A stretch of DNA of 64,000 nucleotides from the NCBI GenBank assembly GCA_046330395.1, contig JAXLSS010000008.1, positions 1 to 64,000 of the forward strand. The letters are read 5' to 3'. Numbering within the stretch: position 1 is the stretch's first letter; each line of letters starts with the position of its first letter. The notes under the pieces are model-generated. The model had not been told where the DNA came from and did no database searches. It saw only the letters and a program-made list of their open reading frames with translations. Both the position numbers and the translations under genes were made by a program. The DNA is from Ga0077560 sp046330395. Its GTDB lineage: Bacteria; Actinomycetota; Thermoleophilia; Miltoncostaeales; Miltoncostaeaceae. Positions 9,143-18,531 of this stretch are shown one piece after another.

Positions 9143-10847
9143 ATGCTGCGTGACGGCTCGAGATCCGGGGACTCGTGGTGATCGAGCATGCCGATCTGGA
9201 GTTTGGGGCGCCAGGGCTGACGGCCATTACTGGTGAGACTGGTGCGGGCAAGACAGTGCTGACTCAGGCTCTCGCCCTGCTAGGGTGGCGCGCGGCGGCT
9301 GAGCCCGGGATGGTCCGGCCAGGGCATACGCATGCGCTTGTACAGGCCACGCTTATCCTGCCTCCCGGCTTCGGGATCGGCTCGAGGCAGACAGCCAAGC
9401 CCTCGGCATTCGAGATCTCGTAGAGGACGAGACAGAGATTGTTGTGACTCGGAGGATCCCTGCGCGTGGAAGGGCGCGATGCTTCATCGATGGTCAGAGC
9501 GTTTCGACCGACGTCGCTTCGCTCGTTGGGCGGAACCTGCGATGCGTCGCACAAGGCGACCAACGCCGCGCGGTCACGCCGCATGCCCAGCTCAGCCTCC
9601 TGGACCGGTTCATTGGTTTCCGTGCGATTGAGGCTGCCCGTTTGCTCGACCGCCTTCGACGGGACCTGCAGGCGAAGACCCGGCAGCCAGCCGCAACAGA
9701 GGAAAGGCACCACCCAACTTCAGGCATCGCCACAGTCTCGAACAACTCGTCGAGGACGCATCCAGTCTAGGACCAAGCCAAACAGACTTGGCCTCCCTTC
9801 AAATCGAGCGTGATCGTCTCCGTGGTCGAACGCTGATCGGATCAGCCGTGGCATCCGCAGCCGAGGCCCCTTTCGCCCGAGTCCGGGGATGGAGCCATCA
9901 CCCTGACAGGGCTCGCCGAGCGCGCTGCCGCCGATGCGGGCTGTGGCTGATCCTGCCCTCGAGAGGCGGCGGCCAACATACTCGCGGCCCAGACCTTGCT
10001 GCAGGACGCCGCACTTACACTGCGAGGCTATATCGAGTTCCTGGACGCCGATCCTCGACGCTTGGAATTCGTTGAGGACCGACTGGCCGAATATGCGAAG
10101 ATCGAGCGGAGGTACTGGACCAGGATTAGACCAAGTTCTGCTGCCGCGGATTCGGCGAAACGCGATCTCGCGGAGATCGACGACGGTGAGCCTATCCTAG
10201 TCCAGCTGCGGGCTGAACTGGACTCGCAAATTTCCGCATCCGCTATTTTGGCCAGCGAACTCCATAGCGCCTGGCAAGGAGCGGCAGCTCAACTCGAGGA
10301 GTCCGTTTCCAGCACTCTGGCGGAGCTCGCGATGCCTGCTGCCCGCGTCAGAGTTGCGATCTCGCTGTGCGAAGACACCGTGCCGCCGCGCGACGAATGC
10401 CAGTTCTGGGTTTGTCTAAACCCCGGCCTGCGCGAGGCACCCTTGGCGCGAGTCGCTTCAGGCGGTGAGCTTTCCCGGTTCCTCCTAGCCATCCTGAGCG
10501 TCGCCTCGGCGTCGGACGAGGCAACCTGGGTATTCGATGAAATTGACGCCGGAATTGGAGGCGTGACGGCTTCGGTGGTCGCCAAGCATCTGGCCGTTCT
10601 TGGGGAGCAGCACCAAACGATCGTTGTTACGCATCTGCCCCAGATTGCTGCAGTGGCGAAAGCGCACTACTCGCTGGTGAAGTCTGTGGACGATACTGGC
10701 GCCACTGTCACACGAATCCAGGCGCTCGGACCTCTAGGACTCGTGAATGAACTCACGCGGATGCTGGGCAGCCATGAAGATGACAGAGCCGCGCGGACGC
10801 ATGCCGCAGAGCTAGTTCGAAAGGGCAAAGCGTCGTCGAACCTTTAA
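9143..10847 (+). CDS. recN: DNA repair ATPase RecN, broken in its 5' half
   Basis: RecN is an SMC-like ATPase of double-strand-break repair. Near the N-terminus is Walker A GETGAGKTVL. The middle is the coiled-coil region. The C-terminal half is intact, with the ABC signature ASGGELSRFLLAI, Walker B VFDEIDAGIGG and the H-loop VVTHLPQIAA. The ATG at 9143 follows the presumed nadK end by two bases. Frame changes occur near 9155, 9370, 9700 and 9850-9990; downstream of about 10000 the frame is clean. The total length (about 568 codons) is normal. Third positions are less GC-biased than in tlyA and nadK, resembling the polysaccharide cluster that follows. The 3' end overlaps the convergent gene by 36 bp. 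Confidence 0.8.
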
Positions 10848-11894
10848 CACCACGACTCCAAGCACTGAGCAGCCGCTACGCGCGAGCGCGTCTACGGCCC
10901 CCTCTAGGTCGGCGTCACGGTCGCGGTCAGTAGCCAGAACCACGGCCTGCGGGGAAATCGTTGAGGCAATGTCGCCCCCAGTGAGCGAACGATGTTCCCA
11001 CCAGCCGTCGATGTAACGGTCAGGTGCCATTGGCACCCAGTCCAAGGTACTGCCACCGTCGGGATGATCGTAGGCGACTTCCTGGCAGGCAAACCGAGCC
11101 CGTTGCGAAGCTATCAGCAATGTCCGGTGGACACCTACGCTGCCCGCGAGAAGCGCGCGCGTTAGCTCGCGAGCTTGCAAATCCGGCTGGACCGATTGCC
11201 CAAGGAGGCGGATTCCGGCTTCCTGAACCGAGCGTCGGGTGAGGAACGACCTGCGGGACCAGGCAGCATGGACGACTACCAAGGCGGACAGCAGGAACGC
11301 AACCGACCCTACCCCCAAGGCATCGGACAGGAGCCGAGCCGCGAATGACGGTGTCGAAATGCGCGTCCCGGAGGCCTCGAAGAACCCCGACCGCGTAGCT
11401 GCCTGGCTGAGGAGACGCGTTTCGGCGACCGCGAGCGCGCCGGCCGTCGCGGAACGCTGGTCACTGCAGTGCCAGAAGATCGTTATCTCAGTAGTGGACG
11501 TTAGGCGTGTGTCCTCATATGAACAACGCTTCCCAAGGATCACTGGAAGAGAACCGAGGTGGTCGGTGCTCGACGGCGCAGTGAGGAAGTAGACGACGCT
11601 TCGCAGTTCGTCTTGGGTTTGGTCTGAGGACAGTGTCGGAAGAATCTGCGTGGGCACGGCGTACCGTGAGGCCCGGACCCAAGGACGCGCCGTTGCAATC
11701 TCGAGACTCGTCACACCGGCGGCTGCGATAGCGGCGATTATGAAAACCGCGGTCAAGCGGGCGCGAAGAGCCCCCGGCAGATTGAGCCCCCGAAGGATCA
11801 GCACACTTCGGTGCGGACGGTAGTGGCTGGCAGCCGAGCCGGCTTCTGGGACGCGCCGTTGGAAGCGGGGGGCCGTGGGCCGGGGAAAACTCAT
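10812..11894 (-). CDS. Wzz-like membrane protein with degenerate kinase-type tail
   Basis: 360 residues with a two-helix layout: a basic N-terminus, a transmembrane helix near 47-66, an extracytoplasmic segment of about 125 residues, a second helix near 192-211, and a cytoplasmic C-terminal domain. That is the layout of polysaccharide chain-length regulators. The tail ends with strands (QAVVLATDRD, CSVLGVVVLK) that resemble the end of a CpsD/BY-kinase or MinD-like fold, but no Walker A is visible. It resembles the protein at 18528-19709 in architecture. It probably regulates polymer length or export in the adjoining cluster. It overlaps recN tail to tail. Confidence 0.55.
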   Translation of the reverse strand: MSFPRPTAPRFQRRVPEAGSAASHYRPHRSVLILRGLNLPGALRARLTAVFIIAAIAAAGVTSLEIATARPWVRASRYAVPTQILPTLSSDQTQDELRSVVYFLTAPSSTDHLGSLPVILGKRCSYEDTRLTSTTEITIFWHCSDQRSATAGALAVAETRLLSQAATRSGFFEASGTRISTPSFAARLLSDALGVGSVAFLLSALVVVHAAWSRRSFLTRRSVQEAGIRLLGQSVQPDLQARELTRALLAGSVGVHRTLLIASQRARFACQEVAYDHPDGGSTLDWVPMAPDRYIDGWWEHRSLTGGDIASTISPQAVVLATDRDRDADLEGAVDALARSGCSVLGVVVLKVRRRFALSN

Positions 11895-12107
11895 AGATGG
11901 AGACTGGTCAAAGGGTCTGGACGGGTGGTCAGGCCGTGAGTTCAGCTAGCCGAGGTGAGCGTATTGGGGTTCTCTGGACCGGCAGTCTCGGGCATTGGAC
12001 TGAGCGTGAGTGGCACTCCATTTCGCTCGCCGCCAGTGTGGCGGAGAGGTTGGGGGAGAGCCAGAACGGCGCAAGGCCGAGAGGAATTGCCGGCAGGGCA
12101 ACCTGCT

Positions 12108-13490
12108 TCAGTGTGTGCGCGCGCTGAAGTACGGGTCCTGAGCAAGGCGTTTGAAGGCGGCTAGGGACGCAGCGGATGAATCGATAGACCAATTCACGCC
12201 TTCGGCTGACTGGTCGACGTCGAACCAGACGACTGCCCGGATAGCAGGGTGGGCCTTTATCCAAGTAGTCGCGTGTCCAATCCACGCCGCCTTGGAACCT
12301 CCGTCCTCGACGGATGAGGTTTCAGCGATCATGATCGGTTTCGTGGCAGCATAGTCAGAGTATATGGGGGAAAAGATCTCCCCAAACTCGGACCAACCCC
12401 ATATGGGTCCCCAGTTGTAGCCGTCGATCCCTACCCAGTCGACATAGCCATTGCCAGGGTAGTAGTTGCGCCAGTTGTTCCACGACGTCAGATCGAGGAG
12501 CCCGGGATGCGACTGATTCGCGGGTGCCCACACCCAAATCGCGTTGTTGGCCCCTGCGGCGTCAAATATGTCGTGGATGTGCCTCCACGCCGCGACGTAC
12601 TTGGCCGGAGAGTCTTGGTTCTGAGGACCCGACCACGAATACCAATCGCCGTTCATTTCTGGGGCCCAGCGGATGAAGATCTTCGCTTGGAGGTCTCGAA
12701 CATCGGCTGCGCGGCTTCTAATCAGGCCGTCCTCACTGCCGCTGAGGATGGCGTCAAGACTCGTGCCGAGCCAGGCAACCATAGGGGTACGGCCGTCAGC
12801 GAGGTCGGAGACCTCAAGGCCCGTCGGAAAGGACTCAGTCCACCCGTAGAAGTGCTGGTCGATGGCACGGGTGCGCCCGAGTTGCTGTTCCCGGCGGGCG
12901 ACGGCCTGTTTAGAGGTGAGCCCAGAAATGCTGACGTATGCGCCGACGGCAACCGTTCCTGCGCCCGAGACGCCGGGTGCGGGCGGTGTAAAGGGTGTGG
13001 ACGGGTCTGCCGTGACCGGTGGCGGAGTGGGTGCCGGAGAGGTGGAGCTCGAGGGGGTTGGCGCGCGAACAAACAGCCGTCCCGTCGGCCCTCGGGCTCC
13101 GGAGTTCGAAATCGTGAAGTAGCGGTAGGTCCCCGGGGCGAGGCGGATGTGGACGATGGATGATCCGCCTCTGCCGACGCGGCGACCCTGACGGTGCGTC
13201 CGAGACCCGATGACGACCAGTGCCCTCAGCGCTGGCCGTGCGTTCTTGTAGACCATGGTCAACCATCCTGGAGAAGCGCTCATGGTCAAGGGTTTCAGAG
13301 TATGCGCTCCGCCAATGACGGACTTCGTGGTCACCTCAGCGCTCTGAGTCCGGGCCGCAGCCGCGGGGAGGGAGCCGGCCAACAAGAGAATCAGCGCGGC
13401 GCCGAAAAGCGGTTCTGGAAGGCGGAGTGGACCACGCGGCGGGAAGTCCCTGCGCAGCAGCGTCGCTCTGGGGCACCATCGCGCGCTCAT
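12108..13490 (-). CDS. Secreted GH26-type glycanase (beta-mannanase-like)
   Basis: 460 residues. An export signal lies near 27-46 (FGAALILLLAGSLPAAAA). Residues 60-145 form a small beta domain, followed by a Ser/Pro/Thr linker (145-175) and a GH26-like barrel (180-460). The acid/base Glu is E278 in FIRWAPEMNGDW and the nucleophile is E390 in PIMIAETSS. Both motifs and their spacing fit GH26 (mannanases and related endoglycanases). It lies inside the polysaccharide cluster and is transcribed against it, so a trimming or release role on the cell's own polymer is plausible but unproven. The first Met gives an unusually long n-region; a later start is possible. Confidence 0.75.
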   Translation of the reverse strand: MSARWCPRATLLRRDFPPRGPLRLPEPLFGAALILLLAGSLPAAAARTQSAEVTTKSVIGGAHTLKPLTMSASPGWLTMVYKNARPALRALVVIGSRTHRQGRRVGRGGSSIVHIRLAPGTYRYFTISNSGARGPTGRLFVRAPTPSSSTSPAPTPPPVTADPSTPFTPPAPGVSGAGTVAVGAYVSISGLTSKQAVARREQQLGRTRAIDQHFYGWTESFPTGLEVSDLADGRTPMVAWLGTSLDAILSGSEDGLIRSRAADVRDLQAKIFIRWAPEMNGDWYSWSGPQNQDSPAKYVAAWRHIHDIFDAAGANNAIWVWAPANQSHPGLLDLTSWNNWRNYYPGNGYVDWVGIDGYNWGPIWGWSEFGEIFSPIYSDYAATKPIMIAETSSVEDGGSKAAWIGHATTWIKAHPAIRAVVWFDVDQSAEGVNWSIDSSAASLAAFKRLAQDPYFSARTH

Positions 13491-13683
13491 CGTCCCTCTC
13501 GTCTTGATCGCCGTTCCGCCGCCAAACTCAACGCTACGGGGGACGCATCGGCGTATATGTGCACCTGTGATGGCAATCCTGACATCCTTTGGGCCGAACC
13601 GCCAGGCAAGAAGTTGGGGGATGCCCTACCGGGAGTCTTGCCTGTCTGGATCGGTCTTCCCGACCTGGACCGTCGGGGCCATC

Positions 13684-15206
13684 ATGGCGAGATCCTGCCG
13701 ATGCGAGGAGGCGACGCTGAGCGATCGACAGAAGGCGGCTCTCGAGGACGACGATCCCGTACAAGGCCTTGCCCGGAGGTTGGTGGCGAACACCGTCCTC
13801 CAGATCGCCGGCTCCCTGGGTGGGGCGTTCATCGCCTTCGCCACGTTCCTCCTCGCAACCCATGAACTCGGGCCTGAGCGATTTGGAGTCTTCGCGGTCG
13901 CGGTCGCGTACACGACCATCCCTACAATCCTCGCTGAGGGCGGGCTGACGTCTGTGTTGGTGCGAGAGATCTCACGCAAGCCTTCCGAGATGGGCGAGGT
14001 TCTTTCGAAGGCGCTTCCGGCTCGGGCGATTCTCGCCCTACTAGTTGTGCTGGCCGCTGCTGCCACGAGTACCGCACTGCCCTTCACAACCGCGACACGC
14101 TGGGCAATTGCGGCCGCGCTCATCGGCGCTTTCGTTAGTCTCCTCAGCTACGCGATGATGCCCGCCCTTCAAGTGCGCCTCCGGATGGGTTGGGTCGCCG
14201 TTGCTAACGTCGTGGGTAGCCTTGTGACGCTCTCCTTATCGGCGGCGACCTTGGCAGTTGGGGGAGGGCTTCCCGGCTTCGTCATCTCGTGGACATGCGG
14301 CAGCATTGTCACCTCCGTTGTGCAGTTCTGGGGCGGGATGCGTCTCGTCCGGATCCGACCGCGTGTCGATTGGGCCTTCAGTCGCTGGCTGCTGCGAGAG
14401 GCGTCGATCATCGGCGCGGCGGGCGGTATCGGCTCGATAGCGTTTCGAGTGGACGCCGTCTTGCTCGCTACACTCGCTTCGTCGCATGCAGTCGGCATCT
14501 ACTCGGTGGCGTTCAAGTACGTCGATACGATCGTCATGATCTTGGCTGCAGTGGGAACTTCGATTTTACCAGCTATGAGCGTGTTCGCGCAACCTGGCGG
14601 TGACATTAGGATGCGAGGTCTGAGCCAAGCCGCTGCCGAGATCGCTGTGGCTGCGGGGGTACCCGTGATCGTCATCGGCGCCCTGCAAGCGTCAGAGGTG
14701 CTGACCGTCCTGGGCGGGTCGGCGTATCTGTCAGGGAAACACGCTCTGCAAGTACTGGCGGCGGTGCCGCTGCTTGTGTTCATCAACAGCGCTCTCATTG
14801 AGAAGGCGCTCCTGGCGCAGCACCGGGAACGCAGTCTGCTGGCCCTCAACTCGCTCTTTCTCCTCGCAAACGTCGTTCTGAACGTGGTGCTGATTCCACG
14901 CTGGGGTCTCATGGCGGCGGCCTTCACGACTCTGGTCACCGAGGGTCATGGCTTGGTGCAGGTGTCGTGTTGTTCCATCGGTTCTTCGGCTTCTTCCCAT
15001 GGCCCGAAACCATTCCAATTGCAGCTGGAGCCGGGGGAATAATGGCGCTGACCTTATGGCTGCTGCCAGGCCCGTGGTTCCTCGTCTTGGGCCTTGGGTT
15101 GGGGCTCTACCTATTTGTCCTAACACTCATCCCTGGTCCCATGCGGGAGCTCGCGGTGAAGATGCTGAGCGCTGTTCCGTTGCCGTCTCGCTTTGGGAGT
15201 TCGTGA
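13684..15206 (+). CDS. Wzx/MATE-like polysaccharide flippase, frameshift near the 3' end
   Basis: The protein has about 12 hydrophobic helices from LVANTVLQIAGSLGGAF onward, with the family-typical early GPERFGVFAVAVAYTTI block and paired helices throughout. It would move lipid-linked repeat units across the membrane. The last two helices (FFGFFPWP, IMALTLWLLPGPWF) lie in another frame after about 14945, so one indel is needed; without it the product is truncated. The start is uncertain. An AGGAGG at 13707-13712 precedes a CTG (TLSDRQK), which may be the true start, while the frame is open further upstream. It is divergent from the GH26 gene. Confidence 0.75.
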
Positions 15207-15997
15207 CCACCTGCTCCACGACACGGAGAGAATCGTCATCGTCTGCCAAGACCGGGCGAGGCGGCCGACGTTTCGGGATGGACACAGGATTGTGCAGCCT
15301 TGGGGTGCCGCGCCCGTAGTCGGCCGGCGTGCGGTGGCTGAGCCGGGGGTCTGGCAGCGCTGGCGGCTGACGGGACACCGCCCAGTACTCGTATAGCGCC
15401 GCCCTGCCGGGTCCGATCGAGCAGTCCGCGAGGGGTCCACGAGGTCAAGCTCACGTTTGATCGTCGATCAGGACGCCCGGGTGGGCCGTGCTGCCGGCGC
15501 ACGTACCGCCGGGCCGGAGGCCGCTCGCGAAGGCCCAGCCCGTGATCTACGCGTTGGGATCCGTGATCGAGCATCGCGATTTGCGGGCCTGCGTGATCCA
15601 CAACGGCCAGGCGTGGAGTCCTCGCCCAGAACATCCAGAATCGCACCTCCACCCAAAAGAAGGGAAGTAAAGAGCGTCCAACAAACCGCCAGGCGCGCCA
15701 GAAGATCGCCCCGCCGGACCCAGCAAAGAACCTCCGCTGGAAGTCCAGAGCGGCACGCGCTCAGAAGCGAGGTTCCCGCCCCGGGCGTGCCTTCCCTCGC
15801 CCGAGTGTCACCGGGGCGGCGGCGAATCTCGCCGCGTCCGCGAGCGTCGGAACCTCCCTCCAGCGGCGAAGCCAAGAGGGTCGAGCTTCAAGGGGAGGGG
15901 AACCACCCTCTTGGGGAGGGGGGCCGCCCCCCCGATCTGCCTAGCTTCTTGTGGGGAGCAATGAAAGGATGCCGATGCGAAGCGTCGCATTCCAAGG
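15207..15997. other. Gene-free stretch
   Basis: Nearly 800 bp without a supportable gene. Open frames on both strands are Arg/Pro/Ser-rich with no motif, and one minus-strand frame has a short hydrophobic run near 15690. This could be a decayed gene. Near the right end is a G/C-run hairpin (15906-15933). Confidence 0.45.
15906..15933. repeat. G/C-run hairpin
   Basis: CCCTC/GAGGG arms overlap a second hairpin in which GGGGGG faces CCCCCC around CCG, so the two structures could compete. It lies about 65 bases before the methyltransferase at 15998. There is no T-run. Confidence 0.35.
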
Positions 15998-16849
15998 ATG
16001 CGACATCTAAATGAGGGGGCGCCGTTGGACGCGGCACACGCATATATTCGATCAGGGATGGCCCGGGTTGAAGGTTGGCTCAGCCGTCACGATGCCGAAC
16101 TAGTGGTCGCTGTATCTGAGGTCCAACGTGATGCGGGCATCGAGGGGGCAATCGGAGAGATAGGGGTCCACCACGGCCGCCTCTTCATTCTGCTCCAGCT
16201 CTTACGCGGCGCACGGGACGAGGGTTTCGCGTGCGACCTCTTCGGTGATCAACAGCAGAACGTAGATCACTCCGGGCGCGGCGATTACAACCAGTTCATG
16301 TCAAATGTCAGGATGTTCAGTTCGCGGCCGTTAACCACATTCTCGTGCTCAAGCCTTGCCCTCGAGCCTGGCGACATCCTCGACGCCGTGGGGCGCCCAA
16401 GACTTGTGAGCATCGACGGTGGACACACATCGGAAGCTACCGTCTCGGATCTCAAGCTTGTTGAGGCCGTCCTATGCGAAGGCGGCGTGATCATCCTCGA
16501 TGACGTATTCACACCGTACTGGCCGGGGGTTGTTTCTGGGCTGAGTGTCTTCTTGGAGGATGCGCATGTGAGACCATTCCTCATTGGGCTGAACAAGGTG
16601 TTCCTATCGAAGCCCGTCTTCGGTGCGAGGCTTCAAGAACGTATAAGAACGCAACTTCCCAGCGTGCCAATGATCGAGAGTCGGCTATTCGACTCCGAGG
16701 TCCTCCTAGCGCTTCCTCGCCAAACCCAAGCCGTGGTCGGTGATGCCACGCTGGCCAAGCTGTACCACAGCCGGATCTACCAAGGCTTGCGCCAGCGGGG
16801 CTTCGTGCTCACCGCGGAGAGGCGATTCCGTCGGTGGGTGGTCCGATGA
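15998..16849 (+). CDS. Class I methyltransferase (Methyltransf_24 type)
   Basis: 283 residues. The SAM motif I is GEIGVHHGR near 56. Next come CDLFGDQQQN and the diagnostic pair LVSIDGGHTSEA near 139 and GGVIILDDVF near 163, as in the Methyltransf_24/CmcI-like group often found in glycan and antibiotic loci. The C-terminal 80 residues are basic and helical. The acceptor is unknown, but its place in the polysaccharide cluster suggests a sugar. The start ATG 15998 has only a weak AAGG immediately upstream. Third positions are mixed, like the rest of this cluster. Confidence 0.7.
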   Translation: MRHLNEGAPLDAAHAYIRSGMARVEGWLSRHDAELVVAVSEVQRDAGIEGAIGEIGVHHGRLFILLQLLRGARDEGFACDLFGDQQQNVDHSGRGDYNQFMSNVRMFSSRPLTTFSCSSLALEPGDILDAVGRPRLVSIDGGHTSEATVSDLKLVEAVLCEGGVIILDDVFTPYWPGVVSGLSVFLEDAHVRPFLIGLNKVFLSKPVFGARLQERIRTQLPSVPMIESRLFDSEVLLALPRQTQAVVGDATLAKLYHSRIYQGLRQRGFVLTAERRFRRWVVR

Positions 16850-17100
16850 GATGCGGAAGTTTGCGCTTCGTCGATGGCTGGAGCATCCGAACTCAGTCGC
16901 ATTGCGGATGCTGGCGGCGTGCCGCCGTATCACCCGGATGGCACCCGCAAAATGAACCCATGGTGTTCTATCTGAAGTTGCGATGAGGCGCGAGGAGGCC
17001 TTCCGCCACCTAGGCATATGACGACGACACGCCGCCAAGAGACTCGACAAGCGATCGGCGCCGGCTGCTATCGTGGACATCCCGACCAGCATCGCTGCTC
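16850..17100. other. Short gap, nothing recognised
   Basis: A 251-bp gap between the methyltransferase and the polymerase gene. I see no gene and no clear promoter. Confidence 0.4.
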
Positions 17101-18531
17101 GTGGTGATACAAGCGGCAGCTCGCCCGCGCGGGCTGAGATCCGAACGACAAGCGGTGAGCCCAAGCGCGAGTCGCCGATACGGCGCCGCGCAAGGATGGG
17201 TGAGCTACTGGCTGGCCGCGGTTGCTGGCGTCGTCGTGTTCGAGGCTGTCGCTGTTCCGTCGCAGAACGATCCCGGTGTGAGTCTGCTCAGACTTCCCGT
17301 CGGTGGCCAGCGAATTAGTCTCGCTGAGGTTCTGCTTATAGGTGGTGCGCTGATCTACTTCGTGCGCGAGCGTAGGCGGGTCCAGCTCCGCCTTCCAGCG
17401 GTTCTTTGGATCCTCTTTCTCGCGTGGTACGCCAGCGCGGGTTTCAGAGGCGCCCTCGCTGGCCACAGGCTTAGCGTGGTGGCGTTCGAAGGACGCGCCT
17501 TGGTGACCCTCGGAGTGCCGATCTTGGTGCTTGCGACACTACGGGGAGACGCGCTCTTCTCGAGCAGACGCGCTCAACTGTTCGGAGCGTATCTCCTGGC
17601 GCCGGGCGTCGCTCTCTGGTGTGTCGCCGTTGGGAGGCACATCTTGGGTCTCCCGATCCCAGCGGCAGGAGTCGTGCCTCTTCTGGGAAGTGTGAATCTG
17701 AGTGCGTTCGGAGCTGATGGCGCCACAGCCATTTCAGTGGTTGGGACGTGTCTTGCAGCTGTCGCCCTCGGAGGCAATCGACCTCGCTGGAGGCTGGTGT
17801 TCGGGGGAGGAGTCCTGATGGCGTCCGCGGTTCTGGCCGACCAGCGAGGCGCCTTTCTAGCCTCTCTCGGATCAGGTGCCGTCATCGTGGGTGCAGTGCT
17901 GGCCAATAGCGAGTGGCGTCCCGACGTTTTGGCAGCCGCGCGCCAGATTCCGCGTGGGTACGTCGTAGCCGTCTGCCTCGCGACGGTTGGGGCGATTCTC
18001 GTGGCCGGGCCCTGGCAGCTTGCGGCCGGTCTGCACGAGCAGTACGTCAGCACATTCGCCAGCACGGCGAAAGCGGAGTCGGCGAACAGTCGAGTGCTGC
18101 AGCAGGAGTCTGCAGTCAAGGACATAACGGCACGGCCTCTAATGGGTTGGGGGCTAGGTCGGGAATATGTGCGTTTTGAGCCCGGTCCGAACACCTACCT
18201 CGTAACTGACGTGTACCACAACACGGCACTGGATATCGGGGTCCGGACGGGTGCAATTGGGTTGTCACTGTTCTGCGTCGCGGTCGGGGCAACCCTGATT
18301 GCCTCGTTGCGGGCAAGTCTCGAGGCTGGAACGCGAACGCACGTTGCCGGACCTATCCTAGGGGCGGGAGCGTCGCTTATTGGGCTTATGCTCCGTTCTG
18401 GGGTTGAAAGCCTGCTAGAGAAGTATCGTCTGACGCTCTTGGCGGGTTTGCTGTTAGGGTCGCTTCTCAGTCTTCATTGTTCGCGCGGGGTTCGAGCAGG
18501 TGCCGTTTCTTCTGAGAAAGAGGACACATGA
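17101..18531 (+). CDS. O-antigen ligase/polymerase-like membrane protein (Wzy_C type)
   Basis: 476 residues with about 10-12 hydrophobic helices. The conserved region is a large extracytoplasmic loop near 330-400 holding GWGLGR, then YHNTALDIGVRTGAIGL, the typical signature of O-antigen ligase and Wzy polymerases. It probably joins repeat units on the outer face of the membrane. The GTG at 17101 is the first start of the frame; later starts near the first helix (residue 35) are possible. The stop overlaps the next start by four bases (ATGA), so it is co-translated with the Wzz-like gene, which supports a polymerase/length-control pair. Confidence 0.75.
   Translation: MVIQAAARPRGLRSERQAVSPSASRRYGAAQGWVSYWLAAVAGVVVFEAVAVPSQNDPGVSLLRLPVGGQRISLAEVLLIGGALIYFVRERRRVQLRLPAVLWILFLAWYASAGFRGALAGHRLSVVAFEGRALVTLGVPILVLATLRGDALFSSRRAQLFGAYLLAPGVALWCVAVGRHILGLPIPAAGVVPLLGSVNLSAFGADGATAISVVGTCLAAVALGGNRPRWRLVFGGGVLMASAVLADQRGAFLASLGSGAVIVGAVLANSEWRPDVLAAARQIPRGYVVAVCLATVGAILVAGPWQLAAGLHEQYVSTFASTAKAESANSRVLQQESAVKDITARPLMGWGLGREYVRFEPGPNTYLVTDVYHNTALDIGVRTGAIGLSLFCVAVGATLIASLRASLEAGTRTHVAGPILGAGASLIGLMLRSGVESLLEKYRLTLLAGLLLGSLLSLHCSRGVRAGAVSSEKEDT

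Noticed and set aside
15236..15875. Minus-strand frames that might be a decayed membrane or transferase gene
   Set aside because: Only one short hydrophobic run; no family pattern could be joined across frames.
15906..15933. Riboswitch or attenuator upstream of the methyltransferase
   Set aside because: Only simple G/C-run hairpins are present; no conserved aptamer pattern is visible.
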